From Roseibium sp. HPY-6 (GTDB lineage: Bacteria > Pseudomonadota > Alphaproteobacteria > Rhizobiales > Stappiaceae), in NCBI RefSeq assembly GCF_040530035.1, contig NZ_JBEWCD010000002.1:2339793-2403792 (forward strand): a stretch of DNA of 64,000 nt. The letters are read 5' to 3'. This document shows, one piece after another, positions 47,755 through 57,413 of this stretch. The translations under genes and the position numbers were made by a program. A model generated the notes under the pieces. It was not told the origin of the DNA. It searched no databases and saw only the letters and a program-made list of their open reading frames with translations. How positions within the stretch are numbered: the first letter of the stretch is position 1; each line of letters starts with the position of its first letter.

Positions 47755-49893
47755 ATGATCGAGCTTGTCATCATCGTTGTTTGTGGCCTCTTGTCCATCG
47801 CCTATGGCGCCTGGGCAATCCAATCCGTCATGGCGGCGGATGCGGGCAATGCCCGCATGCAGGAAATCGCGGGGGCGATTCAGGAAGGGGCCAGTGCCTA
47901 TCTCAATAGGCAGTATACGACCATTGCCATCGTTGGTGCCGTTGTGTTCGTACTTGCCTGGATCCTGTTGTCCGGGCCCGCTGCAATCGGATTCGCGATC
48001 GGGGCTGTTCTCTCAGGTGCTGCCGGATATATCGGCATGATGGTCTCTGTTCGCGCGAATGTGCGCACTGCTCAGGCTGCCAGCCAAAGTCTGGGAGCCG
48101 GACTGGAGATCGCATTCAAGGCCGGTGCCGTCACCGGCCTTTTGGTTGCCGGGCTCGCGCTTCTCGGCGTTGCGGTCTATTACGCCATTCTCACCGGAAT
48201 GATGGGCTACGAAGCGACGGACCGGACCGTTATCGATGCCTTGGTGTCATTGGGCTTCGGCGCATCGCTCATCTCCATCTTTGCACGTCTGGGCGGCGGC
48301 ATCTTCACCAAGGGTGCCGATGTTGGCGGCGATCTCGTGGGTAAGGTTGAAGCCGGAATTCCGGAGGACGATCCGCGCAATCCGGCAACTATTGCCGATA
48401 ACGTTGGCGACAATGTCGGCGACTGCGCGGGCATGGCTGCCGATCTGTTCGAGACTTACGCGGTGACCGTGGTTGCGACCATGGTTCTGGCGTCGATTTT
48501 CTTCACGGGCACGTCCGCGATGGAACTGATGCTGTTGCCTCTGTTGATCGGCGCAAGCTGCGTGGTCACCTCCATAATCGGCACGTTCTTCGTCAAGCTC
48601 GGCGAAAACAACTCCATCATGGGAGCGCTCTACAAGGGCTTTATTGCCACTTCGGTGCTCTCGGCTGTGGCTCTTGCCGTCATCGTGTTCGGTTGGCTGG
48701 GCGCAGGCACGGAATACACAACATCCGGCGGAACAACATTCAGCGGCTTTGATCTGTTCGTATGCGGTGTTGTCGGCCTGCTGGTGACCGGCCTGATCAT
48801 CTGGGTGACCGAATACTACACCGGTACGGAATATCGTCCGGTGAAATCCATCGCCCAGGCATCCGTGACCGGGCATGGCACGAACGTCATTCAGGGTCTC
48901 GCGGTATCGCTTGAGGCAACTGCCCTTCCCGCAATCATCATCATTGCAGGTATTCTGGTGACCTACAGCTTTGCCGGTCTCTTTGGCATCGCGATCGCGG
49001 TGACCACAATGCTCGCGCTTGCGGGCATGGTCGTTGCACTCGACGCTTTCGGGCCAGTGACGGACAACGCCGGCGGCATTGCCGAAATGGCCGATCTTCC
49101 GGCCGAGGTCCGCACGACGACCGATGCGCTCGATGCGGTTGGCAACACCACCAAGGCTGTCACCAAAGGCTATGCCATTGGTTCGGCGGGTCTCGGTGCG
49201 CTCGTGCTGTTCGCCGCCTATACGGAAGACCTGAAATACTTCTCCAGCACCGCTGAAGAAGGATCAATCTTCGCAGGGATCAATGTGGACACATTGTTCA
49301 CGCTGTCCAATCCCTATGTGGTGGCCGGTTTGCTGTTCGGCGGTCTTCTGCCTTATCTCTTCGGCGGGATCTCCATGACGGCGGTCGGCCGGGCAGCCGG
49401 AGCGGTTGTCGAAGAGGTGCGCCGTCAGTTCAAGGAAAAGCCGGGCATCATGGAAGGCACGGAGCGTCCTGACTATGGACGTGCAGTCGACATGCTTACC
49501 AAGGCTGCCATCCGGGAAATGATCGTTCCCTCGCTGCTACCGGTTCTCTCACCGATCGTGGTCTTCTTCGTTGTTCGCGCGGTTGCGACACCGGCTGATG
49601 CCTTTGCAGCGCTCGGAGCAATGCTGCTTGGCGTTATCGTCACCGGTTTGTTCGTGGCCATTTCTATGACGGCAGGCGGCGGTGCTTGGGACAACGCCAA
49701 GAAGTCCTTCGAGGACGGCTTTACCGACAAGGATGGGGTGACGCACCAAAAAGGTGGCGAAGCACACAAAGCGTCCGTCACAGGCGACACCGTCGGCGAT
49801 CCGTACAAGGATACAGCTGGTCCTGCAGTGAACCCGATGATCAAGATCACCAACATCATGGCGTTGCTGCTCTTGGCGATCCTGGCGCACTGA
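47755..49893 (+). CDS. hppA: K(+)-insensitive proton-pumping pyrophosphatase
   Basis: 712 residues, about 16 membrane helices. Couples PPi hydrolysis to proton export across the membrane. Substrate-binding segments: [20 protein letters not shown] with the following [20 protein letters not shown], and [15 protein letters not shown]. The [10 protein letters not shown] segment has lysine where potassium-dependent enzymes have alanine, which marks the K-insensitive class. GGGAGG is seven bases before the ATG. Confidence 0.97.
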   Translation: MIELVIIVVCGLLSIAYGAWAIQSVMAADAGNARMQEIAGAIQEGASAYLNRQYTTIAIVGAVVFVLAWILLSGPAAIGFAIGAVLSGAAGYIGMMVSVRANVRTAQAASQSLGAGLEIAFKAGAVTGLLVAGLALLGVAVYYAILTGMMGYEATDRTVIDALVSLGFGASLISIFARLGGGIFTKGADVGGDLVGKVEAGIPEDDPRNPATIADNVGDNVGDCAGMAADLFETYAVTVVATMVLASIFFTGTSAMELMLLPLLIGASCVVTSIIGTFFVKLGENNSIMGALYKGFIATSVLSAVALAVIVFGWLGAGTEYTTSGGTTFSGFDLFVCGVVGLLVTGLIIWVTEYYTGTEYRPVKSIAQASVTGHGTNVIQGLAVSLEATALPAIIIIAGILVTYSFAGLFGIAIAVTTMLALAGMVVALDAFGPVTDNAGGIAEMADLPAEVRTTTDALDAVGNTTKAVTKGYAIGSAGLGALVLFAAYTEDLKYFSSTAEEGSIFAGINVDTLFTLSNPYVVAGLLFGGLLPYLFGGISMTAVGRAAGAVVEEVRRQFKEKPGIMEGTERPDYGRAVDMLTKAAIREMIVPSLLPVLSPIVVFFVVRAVATPADAFAALGAMLLGVIVTGLFVAISMTAGGGAWDNAKKSFEDGFTDKDGVTHQKGGEAHKASVTGDTVGDPYKDTAGPAVNPMIKITNIMALLLLAILAH

Positions 49894-49926
49894 CGGGCAG
49901 GCCTTAACCAGTCGAGAAAGACAGAG

Positions 49927-49975
49927 ATGGCGCGGTTTGGAAGAAATTCCAGGCCGCGCCATTTCGTTTGTCTTT
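49927..49975 (+). terminator. Rho-independent terminator of hppA
   Basis: ATGGCGCGG (49927) pairs with CCGCGCCAT (49954-49962); the stem continues inward with TTTGGAA/TTCCAGG through two G-T pairs and closes on GAAA. TTTCGTTTGTCTTT follows. It separates hppA from the minus-strand island. Confidence 0.85.
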
Positions 49976-50034
49976 GAAGGGCTGATCAACGAGATGATGC
50001 AGTCGTTCGCTTATAGAACAGACGACGGAATTGG

Positions 50035-50658
50035 TCAGTTTTCGGACCCACCCGCTGTACCCGGACCGCAGGAATAGTCCGGGGCGTCTATACTGTTTTT
50101 GAATGGATCCGTAAGGTCATTCGTGTATTCGCCGTCCAGCAAACGATGTTGCGGCAAGAGATTTAGCCGGAAGAAACTGCTGAATGCGGCGATCTGGCGA
50201 CCGCGCTCGGTTAGAATTGCGCACCCATCGACCACTTTCACCGTTCCCGATTGCTGCTGCTCCGTCAGCCGAGCGTCAATGAGGCGGTGTTCATGCATAA
50301 ACTCATTTGAAATCACATCTTCAAAACGGTCGACAAGAATAGCGCCGCCGCGCTGGTCAAGTTTTTCGAGGATGTAGAAGGACAGCGAGCGGTCAATGAC
50401 CGTTGGTACGGAAATCGCAAAAGCGTACCCCCCTAGGAGCCAGATCGCGACCAATTGAACTTTTTCGAAGGTGCCCAGTCTGGAAAAGATCCCTGATAGA
50501 AACAAAATGGCAGAAGCAATGATCGCAGCAATGACCGCATCGGCAATTGACGCGTAAAACACAACATTTACTGGGAAATACCAAACATGAATGCAATAGG
50601 TCATGAAGAGCAGCGCGACAAAAATGCATGTCGCGAAGATGCTTGAAACTAGTTTCAC
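50035..50658 (-). CDS. Hypothetical membrane protein of the glycan island
   Basis: 207 residues, no family recognised. Three predicted N-terminal membrane helices (IFATCIFVALLFMTYCI, VVFYASIADAVIAAIIASAIL, VQLVAIWLLGGYAFAIS) then a soluble C-terminal half: ILVDRFEDVISNEFMHEHRLIDARL and a part that reads like a wing (AILTERGRQIAAFSSFFRLNLL). A Cys-Gly ending is seen (YSCGPGTAGG). It follows the GT2 gene after 101 bases and is the last of the island; 'small helix-rich C-terminal domain attached to a membrane anchor' is all that can be said. Confidence 0.75.
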   Translation of the reverse strand: MKLVSSIFATCIFVALLFMTYCIHVWYFPVNVVFYASIADAVIAAIIASAILFLSGIFSRLGTFEKVQLVAIWLLGGYAFAISVPTVIDRSLSFYILEKLDQRGGAILVDRFEDVISNEFMHEHRLIDARLTEQQQSGTVKVVDGCAILTERGRQIAAFSSFFRLNLLPQHRLLDGEYTNDLTDPFKNSIDAPDYSCGPGTAGGSEN

Positions 50659-50759
50659 GAGACTTTCGTATCCTTTGAAATTTGTGCGTTTTGTCGTAGC
50701 GCCTTCAGCGCGAGGTCATTCCACGGTGCTGGACAACGGGATTGCGCAGCCGGTTGCGT

Positions 50760-51737
50760 TCAGGAGGCTTCTTCGAGCTTCGAATTTCCCACGGCGCTGT
50801 AGAGAACCTTTTCGACAAAGTCTCGATAAGCCAGTTCCGAAGTGACAGTTCCGCTTCGAACAACGCCCGTAAGCATCAGCGTCATCAGCGCAAGGACGCC
50901 GGTCTGCATGAACATCAGCACCAGGATGCCGAACGCGACCGAAAACCAACCAGGTGTCGAATAGCCAATGGTCTTGAGCACGATAGCGCTCATTCCGCCG
51001 AGGACAGACAGGATGGCGACGATGGCGGACGCGATGCCTACACGTACGAGCACATCTTCGGCAAAGACCATCATCCCCTTGAAGCCGTGTAGCGCTAATC
51101 CAACGAAGTTCATTTTCGATTGACCCGCATATCGTGGACCCCGGTCCAGAGGGCATGTGGCGATCCGCAGCTTCGACGCAAGGACCGCCGAGGCGACATG
51201 TATCGACAGCTCCGGCATTGCTGACAGTCGCCGAACCCCGTCGGCTTTCATGGCCATGAAATTACCGAAACTGATCGTTCTGCCGGTGACAATCCGAAAC
51301 AGCCGTTTGTAGATTTTGTAGAAGGTCTTGAAACGCAGTGTTTCGACCCGACTTTTGCGACGCGCGACGACAACATCCACAGTGTTGCTTTGCAAGTCGC
51401 TCACCAATTTTGAAATCGATGACGGCAGGTCTTCGCCATCGGAATCCATGACAACGACCGTTTGGTCGTCCTGAATATGTGTTGCCACGTAGCCAAGACC
51501 GATAGCGATAGCTTTCTGATGACCGACATTGCGTCTCAGCTTAAGCACAACGCCTTTTGCTCCAGCGACCTCGAGCCCGGATGTGTCGAGGGGATGTTTC
51601 ACGGATCCGTCGTCGACGGCGACGATGTACACAGAGTCGCCAAGCTCTGCGTGCAGTTCCTTGAACAGTCTGCTACTTGCCTCGAAGTCTTCGTAGACCG
51701 GGGTAACGACAATAAAGTGTGTGTCAGAAGGGACCAT
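50760..51737 (-). CDS. Family 2 glycosyltransferase, polyprenyl-phosphate sugar transferase type
   Basis: 325 residues. GT-A fold of the DPM1/ArnC/GtrB type: VVTPVYEDFEASSRLF, VAVDDGS, nucleotide/metal motif MDSDGEDLPSSI (DxD-like), then RLFRIVTGRTISFGNFMAM. Two C-terminal membrane helices (VGIASAIVAILSVLGGMSA, SVAFGILVLMFMQTGVLALM) anchor it. Such enzymes transfer a sugar from a nucleotide to polyprenyl phosphate at the inner face. Starts one base after the UXS stop, so the two are coupled. Confidence 0.9.
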   Translation of the reverse strand: MVPSDTHFIVVTPVYEDFEASSRLFKELHAELGDSVYIVAVDDGSVKHPLDTSGLEVAGAKGVVLKLRRNVGHQKAIAIGLGYVATHIQDDQTVVVMDSDGEDLPSSISKLVSDLQSNTVDVVVARRKSRVETLRFKTFYKIYKRLFRIVTGRTISFGNFMAMKADGVRRLSAMPELSIHVASAVLASKLRIATCPLDRGPRYAGQSKMNFVGLALHGFKGMMVFAEDVLVRVGIASAIVAILSVLGGMSAIVLKTIGYSTPGWFSVAFGILVLMFMQTGVLALMTLMLTGVVRSGTVTSELAYRDFVEKVLYSAVGNSKLEEAS

Positions 51738-51738
51738 C

Positions 51739-52683
51739 TTACAAATCCCGAAAGTATGTGATTGTTTCCTTCAATCCCTCTTTGAGCGGGATTGTCGGCG
51801 TCCAGTCAAGTTGATCCTTTGCAATCGTGATATCCGGCCGCCTCTGTTTCGGATCATCGTGAGGAAGCGGGCGAAAGACGAGCTTGGAAGCTCCGCCGAC
51901 AAGCTCCAGAACCGTTTCGGCAAGTTCGAGGATCGTGAATTCCGATGGATTTCCAAGGTTCACAGGTCCAGTCAATTCGGATGACGAAGACATGAGCCGC
52001 ACAAACCCTTCAATAAGATCATCGACATAGCAAAAGCTGCGTGTCTGCAGGCCGTCGCCATAAATCGTGATGTCCTTACCCTGCAAAGCCTGCACTATGA
52101 AGTTGCTGACCACGCGGCCATCGTTCGGGTGCATGCGCGGCCCATAGGTATTGAAAATGCGGGCAACCTTGATGTCGAGCCCATGCTGCCGATGATAATC
52201 GAAGAAGAGTGTTTCCGCGCAACGCTTACCTTCGTCGTAACAGGAACGGACGCCGATCGGGTTTACACGGCCCCAGTAATCCTCGGTCTGTGGGTGCACT
52301 TCGGGGTCGCCATAGACTTCACTTGTTGAAGCCTGGAAGATGCGCGCGCGCGTGCGCTTCGCCAGGCCCAGCATGTTAATTGCACCATGGACGCTTGTTT
52401 TCGTGGTCTGGACGGGATCGCGTTGATAGTGGATTGGTGAGGCAGGGCAGGCGAGGTTATAGATTTCGTCAACTTCCAGATAAATCGGAAAGGTGACATC
52501 GTGCCTTTGAAACTCGAAGTTCGGATTTGAAAGAAGGTGAACGATGTTGTCTTTCGTGCTGCTGTAGAGGTTGTCGATGCACAGGACATCCATTCCCTCT
52601 TGAAGAAGTCGCTCGCACAGATGAGACCCGAGGAACCCCGAACCGCCGGTTACAAGCACGCGCTGTCTGTTTACAACCTTCAT
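51739..52683 (-). CDS. UDP-glucuronate decarboxylase (UXS) type epimerase/dehydratase
   Basis: 314 residues. Extended [31 protein letters not shown], catalytic YDEGKR (YxxxK) and [20 protein letters not shown]. The combination with [19 protein letters not shown] is that of UXS, which converts UDP-glucuronate to UDP-xylose (possibly UDP-4-keto-arabinose). This would supply the GT2 enzyme with its donor. No UDP-glucose 6-dehydrogenase is nearby. Gap of 51 bases from the large membrane protein gene. Confidence 0.88.
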   Translation of the reverse strand: MKVVNRQRVLVTGGSGFLGSHLCERLLQEGMDVLCIDNLYSSTKDNIVHLLSNPNFEFQRHDVTFPIYLEVDEIYNLACPASPIHYQRDPVQTTKTSVHGAINMLGLAKRTRARIFQASTSEVYGDPEVHPQTEDYWGRVNPIGVRSCYDEGKRCAETLFFDYHRQHGLDIKVARIFNTYGPRMHPNDGRVVSNFIVQALQGKDITIYGDGLQTRSFCYVDDLIEGFVRLMSSSSELTGPVNLGNPSEFTILELAETVLELVGGASKLVFRPLPHDDPKQRRPDITIAKDQLDWTPTIPLKEGLKETITYFRDL

Positions 52684-52734
52684 TCCTGATGTCCTCGTTC
52701 AATCCGGCTTTTCGCCATGCACTTCCCGGTTGTC

Positions 52735-54336
52735 TCACTGTTCGAAAAACAGGTAACCAGATCGTGTTACCGGAGCGGGCAGGTTCTTGGAGCGCACGCA
52801 ATCCTTCGCAGCCCAGCAAAAGTCGTTGGGGTTCTTGCCATGTACCCCAAAAACGGGATGAGCAACAAGCTCAGTCTGTGGAAGGGTCAACATTTGGAAC
52901 GTCGATAGACCCTTGATCGAAAATCCGCCCTGGCCGTTCGCGAGCAGGATGACGAGAATAAAACTCAAAAGCCTCAAATGCGGCCCTGTCCGAAGCATCG
53001 GTGCACCAAAAATGGCGAGTGCTATCACCGGTACTGCGATCAGAAATATGCCAATGCCGAATCTGTCGGTTGGTGCTTTGAGAAACCATAGGATCAGCGA
53101 GACGGCTATGACGCCGACCAAGGCAAAGGCGATTGCCGGTTGCAGCCTGGTTGTTGCGAAAAAACGGTGCGCCATGGCAGCCAGCAGGACTATGACAACG
53201 GCTGCAAGACTGAGATAGATCAGAAAACTTGCGTTCGCTTCAAGCCAGTAGTCCGTCAGCCAGGACCAACCCTCAAGAGATGAGCGACCAGTGTGGGGAT
53301 GGCGCGCCCATGCAGTCACCAGATCACTGTAAAGGATCGCCTCTTGCTTTGCGTGCCACGGTACGGTCAGGCAAGTCCAGGACACGGGAAAGAGCAGGCA
53401 TCCCGTTGTGATAACTCCACGCAAAAGCCAAAGCAGCGTGAACACTGCCGGGAATGCCAGGATGGCTGGTATGCGTCGCGTTGAGATCTGTTTTCGCCAC
53501 AGCAACGTTGCGAAAACGAATACTGCCCACAGCGCGACGAGTATGCTGCTGACCTTTAAAGCGACAGCCATTGCACAAAGCATGAAAAACGCCGAGAGCT
53601 GTGAGGCTCGGCATTCATTTTCCCGCGTTTCGCTGACAAGTATGTACAGCCCGGCGAGGATCGAAAGAGCGAAGGTTAAACCGGCAGCGCTGTCGGCATA
53701 GCCATATTTCCAAATAAAGTATCCGTCATAGATCAGAAGGTTTATCCCAATAAAGAGAGCTAATATTCTGATAAAATTGTTTTTTGAGTTGATTGCAAAG
53801 TAAATGAACGAGAGTAAGCACACAAAGTAGAGTGCAGACATGTATGAGAGCAGTTTGAAGGCTTCGCCGATCCACAAGAGCGAATTGATGTATTCCAGAA
53901 ATGAACTGAAGCCATACCGTGCATGGAGATGTGCGAACCCGAAAATGATCTCGTGCTCTCTTATCCATCTTTGATGTGCAAAGTGATACAGGCCGCCATC
54001 AGGCCCCGGTTGCATGTCGGCAGCCAAAGGTGTGCAAAGGGCCGCAAAAAGGCAGATCAGGCCTACCGATCTGATTGTTGTCCTATCGACAAGGCAGCAG
54101 CCATAGATCAGCAGTGCTGTCGCGATGCCGTATGAAAAAGAGTTCGCAGCACCGGCAAAGAAATTGACAACGAGAGCGATCATCCCGAGCGCGAAAGCAC
54201 CAAGCAACGGAAAGAAAAACATTGGCAACTGGGTTGCCTGGAGTCGCGAAACTCTTCGAACACAATCCCAGAACCCGATGCCTAGTATAGTAATAGCCGC
54301 TGTAAAAGCTGGGAATAAAATGAGGTCGAGAAGCAT
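52735..54336 (-). CDS. Large polytopic membrane protein, GT-C-like candidate
   Basis: 533 residues, about twelve predicted membrane helices. An early periplasmic-looking loop reads DMQPGPDGGLYHFAHQRWI, followed by FAHLHARYGFSSFLEYINSL; this pattern resembles the 'LIC_10190' family of unknown large membrane proteins, some of them proposed to be glycosyltransferases of the GT-C fold. An acidic-aromatic first loop would fit a lipid-sugar binding site, but no catalytic residue is proven. The last 80 residues are soluble (VFGVHGKNPNDFCWAAKDCV with two cysteines). Its role with GT2/UXS is inferred from position. Confidence 0.75.
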   Translation of the reverse strand: MLLDLILFPAFTAAITILGIGFWDCVRRVSRLQATQLPMFFFPLLGAFALGMIALVVNFFAGAANSFSYGIATALLIYGCCLVDRTTIRSVGLICLFAALCTPLAADMQPGPDGGLYHFAHQRWIREHEIIFGFAHLHARYGFSSFLEYINSLLWIGEAFKLLSYMSALYFVCLLSFIYFAINSKNNFIRILALFIGINLLIYDGYFIWKYGYADSAAGLTFALSILAGLYILVSETRENECRASQLSAFFMLCAMAVALKVSSILVALWAVFVFATLLWRKQISTRRIPAILAFPAVFTLLWLLRGVITTGCLLFPVSWTCLTVPWHAKQEAILYSDLVTAWARHPHTGRSSLEGWSWLTDYWLEANASFLIYLSLAAVVIVLLAAMAHRFFATTRLQPAIAFALVGVIAVSLILWFLKAPTDRFGIGIFLIAVPVIALAIFGAPMLRTGPHLRLLSFILVILLANGQGGFSIKGLSTFQMLTLPQTELVAHPVFGVHGKNPNDFCWAAKDCVRSKNLPAPVTRSGYLFFEQ

Positions 54337-54513
54337 ACAGACTGCTCTTCTGTTGTTTTGTGAGGCTTACTTACCGCTCGCTGCACGATCTGACAACGTC
54401 AAATGACAACCGTACCGCCCTTCAACCGGGCAAGGGTTGCAAAGTTTTGGGGAAGATCGTTTCTCAGTTTAAGAGGAAAGTAACTGGACGTGCGAAGCGG
54501 TCGCCAAGTTTGG

Positions 54514-55245
54514 TTACTCAGAGATTTTCTTTGCCCGAACGCAGATATTTTTTCCAAAAAAGTGTTTCAGACCCAGCGAGTCGAGAGCCTTGCTAAATGG
54601 AAAAATAAATTTGTCGTAGGTTTCCAGCCGCGAGGGCGATGCAAGCCCCTTGTCGGCCGAATACCCAAAGTAACGGAAGAACAGGCTGATAAAGAAGCCG
54701 ACACAGTCTGCATAAAACACTTCTTCAACTCTGAAGCCTGCGCTCGTCAGCTTGTCAACGAGCATGCGTTTGTCATAACGGCGATAGTGACCGACGCTCG
54801 CGTCCAGATCGGAAAACAGCTTCTGAAAAGCGGGCAGGTAAAGAACAATTTGCCCGTTTTTTTCCAACCGATCGAAGATGCATTTCAGAATTTCCTGATC
54901 GTCTTCAATATGTTCCAGAACGTTTGAGCTGAATACAAAATCAAAATTGTCGACGCCGGAAATGTCCTGGAGCGTTTCGTAGCCCTTTGATATCAGAATG
55001 CCCCTGCAGGTTTCATCGACCTCGACGCATGTTGGCTTCAGTCCGGTTTTTGCGTGAAAGCAGTCCGCCAGTGTTCCGATGCCAGCGCCGAAATCGACTG
55101 GTTTTTTGCTTGAGCCGAGGCTGCGCGCAATCGTTTCGGCAATAAAGGAGTTGTACCGCGGCATTGCTTTGTCAATCGCAACCAACTCGTCAAAACCCGA
55201 GTAGCTTGTTTTCTCTTTTGTTTGCAGCACGGCGGTCCGCCTCAC
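54514..55245 (-). CDS. Class I SAM-dependent methyltransferase
   Basis: 243 residues from GTG 55245. Motif I VDFGAGIGTLADCF, motif II acidic loop CVEVDETCRGILIS, post-I VFSSNVLEHIEDDQ and a ADCVGFFISLFFR tail. Common in polysaccharide clusters, often as O-methyltransferase of sugars or lipids; substrate unknown. The C-terminus (LDSLGLKHFFGKNICVRAKK) is typical of this type. It is first of the minus-strand island and 177 bases before the membrane protein gene. Confidence 0.88.
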   Translation of the reverse strand: MRRTAVLQTKEKTSYSGFDELVAIDKAMPRYNSFIAETIARSLGSSKKPVDFGAGIGTLADCFHAKTGLKPTCVEVDETCRGILISKGYETLQDISGVDNFDFVFSSNVLEHIEDDQEILKCIFDRLEKNGQIVLYLPAFQKLFSDLDASVGHYRRYDKRMLVDKLTSAGFRVEEVFYADCVGFFISLFFRYFGYSADKGLASPSRLETYDKFIFPFSKALDSLGLKHFFGKNICVRAKKISE

Positions 55246-55320
55246 GGTGAGTGTGGCGCGACGAGTAGCCTCGTTGAAGGAATATGTCTAGGCGAAATTC
55301 GGCAACGTCAACAACCGTCA

Positions 55321-55338
55321 CACTGCACAGGTGCAGTG
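55321..55338. promoter_or_regulatory. 18-bp palindrome in front of the island
   Basis: CACTGCAC-AG-GTGCAGTG: 8-bp arms match perfectly. It is 76 bases upstream of the methyltransferase GTG in the 250-base gap 55246-55495, which otherwise shows no gene. It could be an operator for the glycan island or a chance hairpin. Confidence 0.4.
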
Positions 55339-55495
55339 CAGACAAGTTGGCGTCCGCAGAGATTTTAAGGAAAGGCCGTAATGCGGCGCCTTTATCAGCG
55401 CGTGGCGAAAAATATCGGACGTGAGATTTTTGCCCGCTCACCTGGCGGCCGGTTCAAAGACCGGCATTTTGAACCATGAGCGCGCGCTGCAGACG

Positions 55496-55933
55496 CTAGA
55501 GCCCGAGACCCGGGTTCGTGGCGCCTCTCAGGATTTGGGTCAGGAAGCCGTAGTCCGCGCCGCCGGTCCGTGTCTTGCGGGTTACGATGTCGACGACCTT
55601 GCCATCCTCGAGCGTGTAGTTGCCGAGATCTTTCACAAAACCGTCTTCGTCAAAATAGATCGCAACGACCCGCTGTTCGACAATGTCGGGGGCGAGGAAA
55701 GCCGTGGTCGCGGTTTTCTGGGATATGTAATAGTAGGCGTCGCCGCTCAGGCTTGACGTCGTCGACGGCGACCCTAACACAAGTTCCACCTGCTCTCGGC
55801 TGGACCCGACTTGCACCTGGTTCAGCATGGACGTGGTCACAACATGCCCATGCGTATACGTCGATGTAAAACAGCCGCCGAGCGGAAGCGTGGCCAGAAG
55901 CGGAAGGATCAGGGCGCTCGCCTTGAAGTTCAT
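55496..55933 (-). CDS. bamE: Outer-membrane assembly lipoprotein BamE (SmpA/OmlA)
   Basis: 145 residues. Lipoprotein signal ending at LPLGGC (lipobox) with a hydrophobic core, then the BamE domain with VQVGSSREQVELVLGSPSTT and DEDGFVKDLGNY. Assists BamA/BamD in folding of outer-membrane proteins such as the porin at the left end. Divergent from the chaperone gene (114 bases). Confidence 0.92.
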   Translation of the reverse strand: MNFKASALILPLLATLPLGGCFTSTYTHGHVVTTSMLNQVQVGSSREQVELVLGSPSTTSSLSGDAYYYISQKTATTAFLAPDIVEQRVVAIYFDEDGFVKDLGNYTLEDGKVVDIVTRKTRTGGADYGFLTQILRGATNPGLGL

Positions 55934-56047
55934 CTAAGAAGTCCCGTTTCGCCAGATCGCTCTGGCTGCTTTTGAATTTCGTTGCTTGGCAAAGTCACTA
56001 TCGTGGGATAGGGCACAAGGCAACACCTGAGTCAAATGGAGACGGTC

Positions 56048-56596
56048 ATGGTATTCAACCTGTTCCGCCGCCGGTCACGTGACGCCGAACGCAAGGTTTA
56101 TTGTGAAATCGTGGCTCAAGCGCGGCAGCCGGTATTTTATACAGACTTTCTTGTTCCTGACACGATCGATGGCAGATTCGATCTGATCGTGCTGCACGCT
56201 GTCTTGTATTTCCGTCGCATGCGCGGGGAGGGGGCGAAAGTATCGGAGTTTACGCAAGGCGTATTTGACCTGTTCTTCCAGGATATGGATGCGTCATTGC
56301 GCGAGATGGGTGTTAGTGACACGCGTGTGCCGAAGAAGGTAAAAGTGATGGGGGAGGCCTTCTATGGCCGTGCCGATGTTTATATCCGCGCGATTGATGA
56401 CAACGACGCTGAAGAACTGGCTGAAGCACTTGGCCGCAATCTGTTCCCCGATGCCCAAGAACTGGTCGCTCAAAAACGGCTCGCCCTCTACATGATGTCT
56501 GCAGCAGAAAAACTGTCACAACAATCAACCGAAAACCTGATCGGCGGCGACTTGACCTGGCCCGAAGCCGAGGCCTTTGCAGCGATCGCCGTCTGA
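56048..56596 (+). CDS. Ubiquinol-cytochrome c chaperone (CBP3 family)
   Basis: 182 residues from ATG 56048, with GGAG seven bases upstream. Helical domain with VYCEIVAQARQPVFYTDF, DGRFDLIVLHAVLYFRRMR and the late AEALGRNLFPDAQ, matching the CBP3 family that assists assembly of cytochrome bc1. Divergent from bamE and followed by the DUF177 gene after 31 bases. Confidence 0.9.
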   Translation: MVFNLFRRRSRDAERKVYCEIVAQARQPVFYTDFLVPDTIDGRFDLIVLHAVLYFRRMRGEGAKVSEFTQGVFDLFFQDMDASLREMGVSDTRVPKKVKVMGEAFYGRADVYIRAIDDNDAEELAEALGRNLFPDAQELVAQKRLALYMMSAAEKLSQQSTENLIGGDLTWPEAEAFAAIAV

Positions 56597-56627
56597 AGCA
56601 GCAAAACAGCAACAAGAAAGAAAGACC

Positions 56628-57200
56628 ATGGCAACGGGTGCGTTTCCATATTCACACACCGTCAAGACCAGCCGGATTGTCGATAAGGACGAAGCCATCA
56701 CCGTCGCACCGGGCGACCAAGAGCTTCAGGCTATCGCCAAGGCCTACGATCTGGTGGCAATGAACAGTCTGGATGCACGGTTCACTCTTAAACCTTACCG
56801 AAAAGAGGGTGTTCGCGTCGTTGGAACAATCAGGACTGCAATCGTGCAGACCTGCGTTGTTTCGCTCGAACCGTTTGAAAGCAGTTTGGAGCTTGAGGTC
56901 GACAGGACATTCGAGCCGACATCGAGCCGTCCTGCGCGGATCAGGGATCTGAACGAAGACGGTGAAATTGAAATAGACCTGGAATCGCTGGATCCGCCGG
57001 ACGTTATCATGGATGGCGTGCTCGACCTGGGAGCCCTGATTTGCGAAGAACTTGCGCTGTCGCTTGATCCTTTTCCGAGAAAGGCAGGAGTGGAATTTGA
57101 CGCAAACGAACAGGAAATACCGGAAGACGAAGAAGAAATCGGAAAGAAGCCGTCTCCTTTTGCAGCTCTGGAGGGTTTAAAGATCACGAAGGAAGACTGA
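56628..57200 (+). CDS. DUF177 (YceD-like) protein
   Basis: 190 residues from ATG 56628. Has the DUF177 signature: an arrangement of acidic blocks with QTCVVSLEPFESSLELEVDRTF, then ICEELALSLDPFPRKAGVEF. In other bacteria it neighbours rpmF and plsX and is linked to 23S rRNA accumulation; no rpmF is seen here. The frame upstream to 56577 overlaps the chaperone gene and is not used. 213 bases separate it from plsX. Confidence 0.88.
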   Translation: MATGAFPYSHTVKTSRIVDKDEAITVAPGDQELQAIAKAYDLVAMNSLDARFTLKPYRKEGVRVVGTIRTAIVQTCVVSLEPFESSLELEVDRTFEPTSSRPARIRDLNEDGEIEIDLESLDPPDVIMDGVLDLGALICEELALSLDPFPRKAGVEFDANEQEIPEDEEEIGKKPSPFAALEGLKITKED

Positions 57201-57413
57201 CATGAAAGCTTCTTTGAGAACGGATAGGGGAATAAAAATTGTCTTCAAACCGGGTTTTCAACGTCAGTTCTGAATGAGTCCATGAAAACGGTTGTCACTC
57301 CGACCAAAACCTTTATGTTCGCGCCCGATCCGGGCACCTGCCAAACGGGCATTACTCCTTTGAACGCGCTATATGGTGTGTTCTTGAATGTGAAACGTTA
57401 AAAGACCTTCTGA

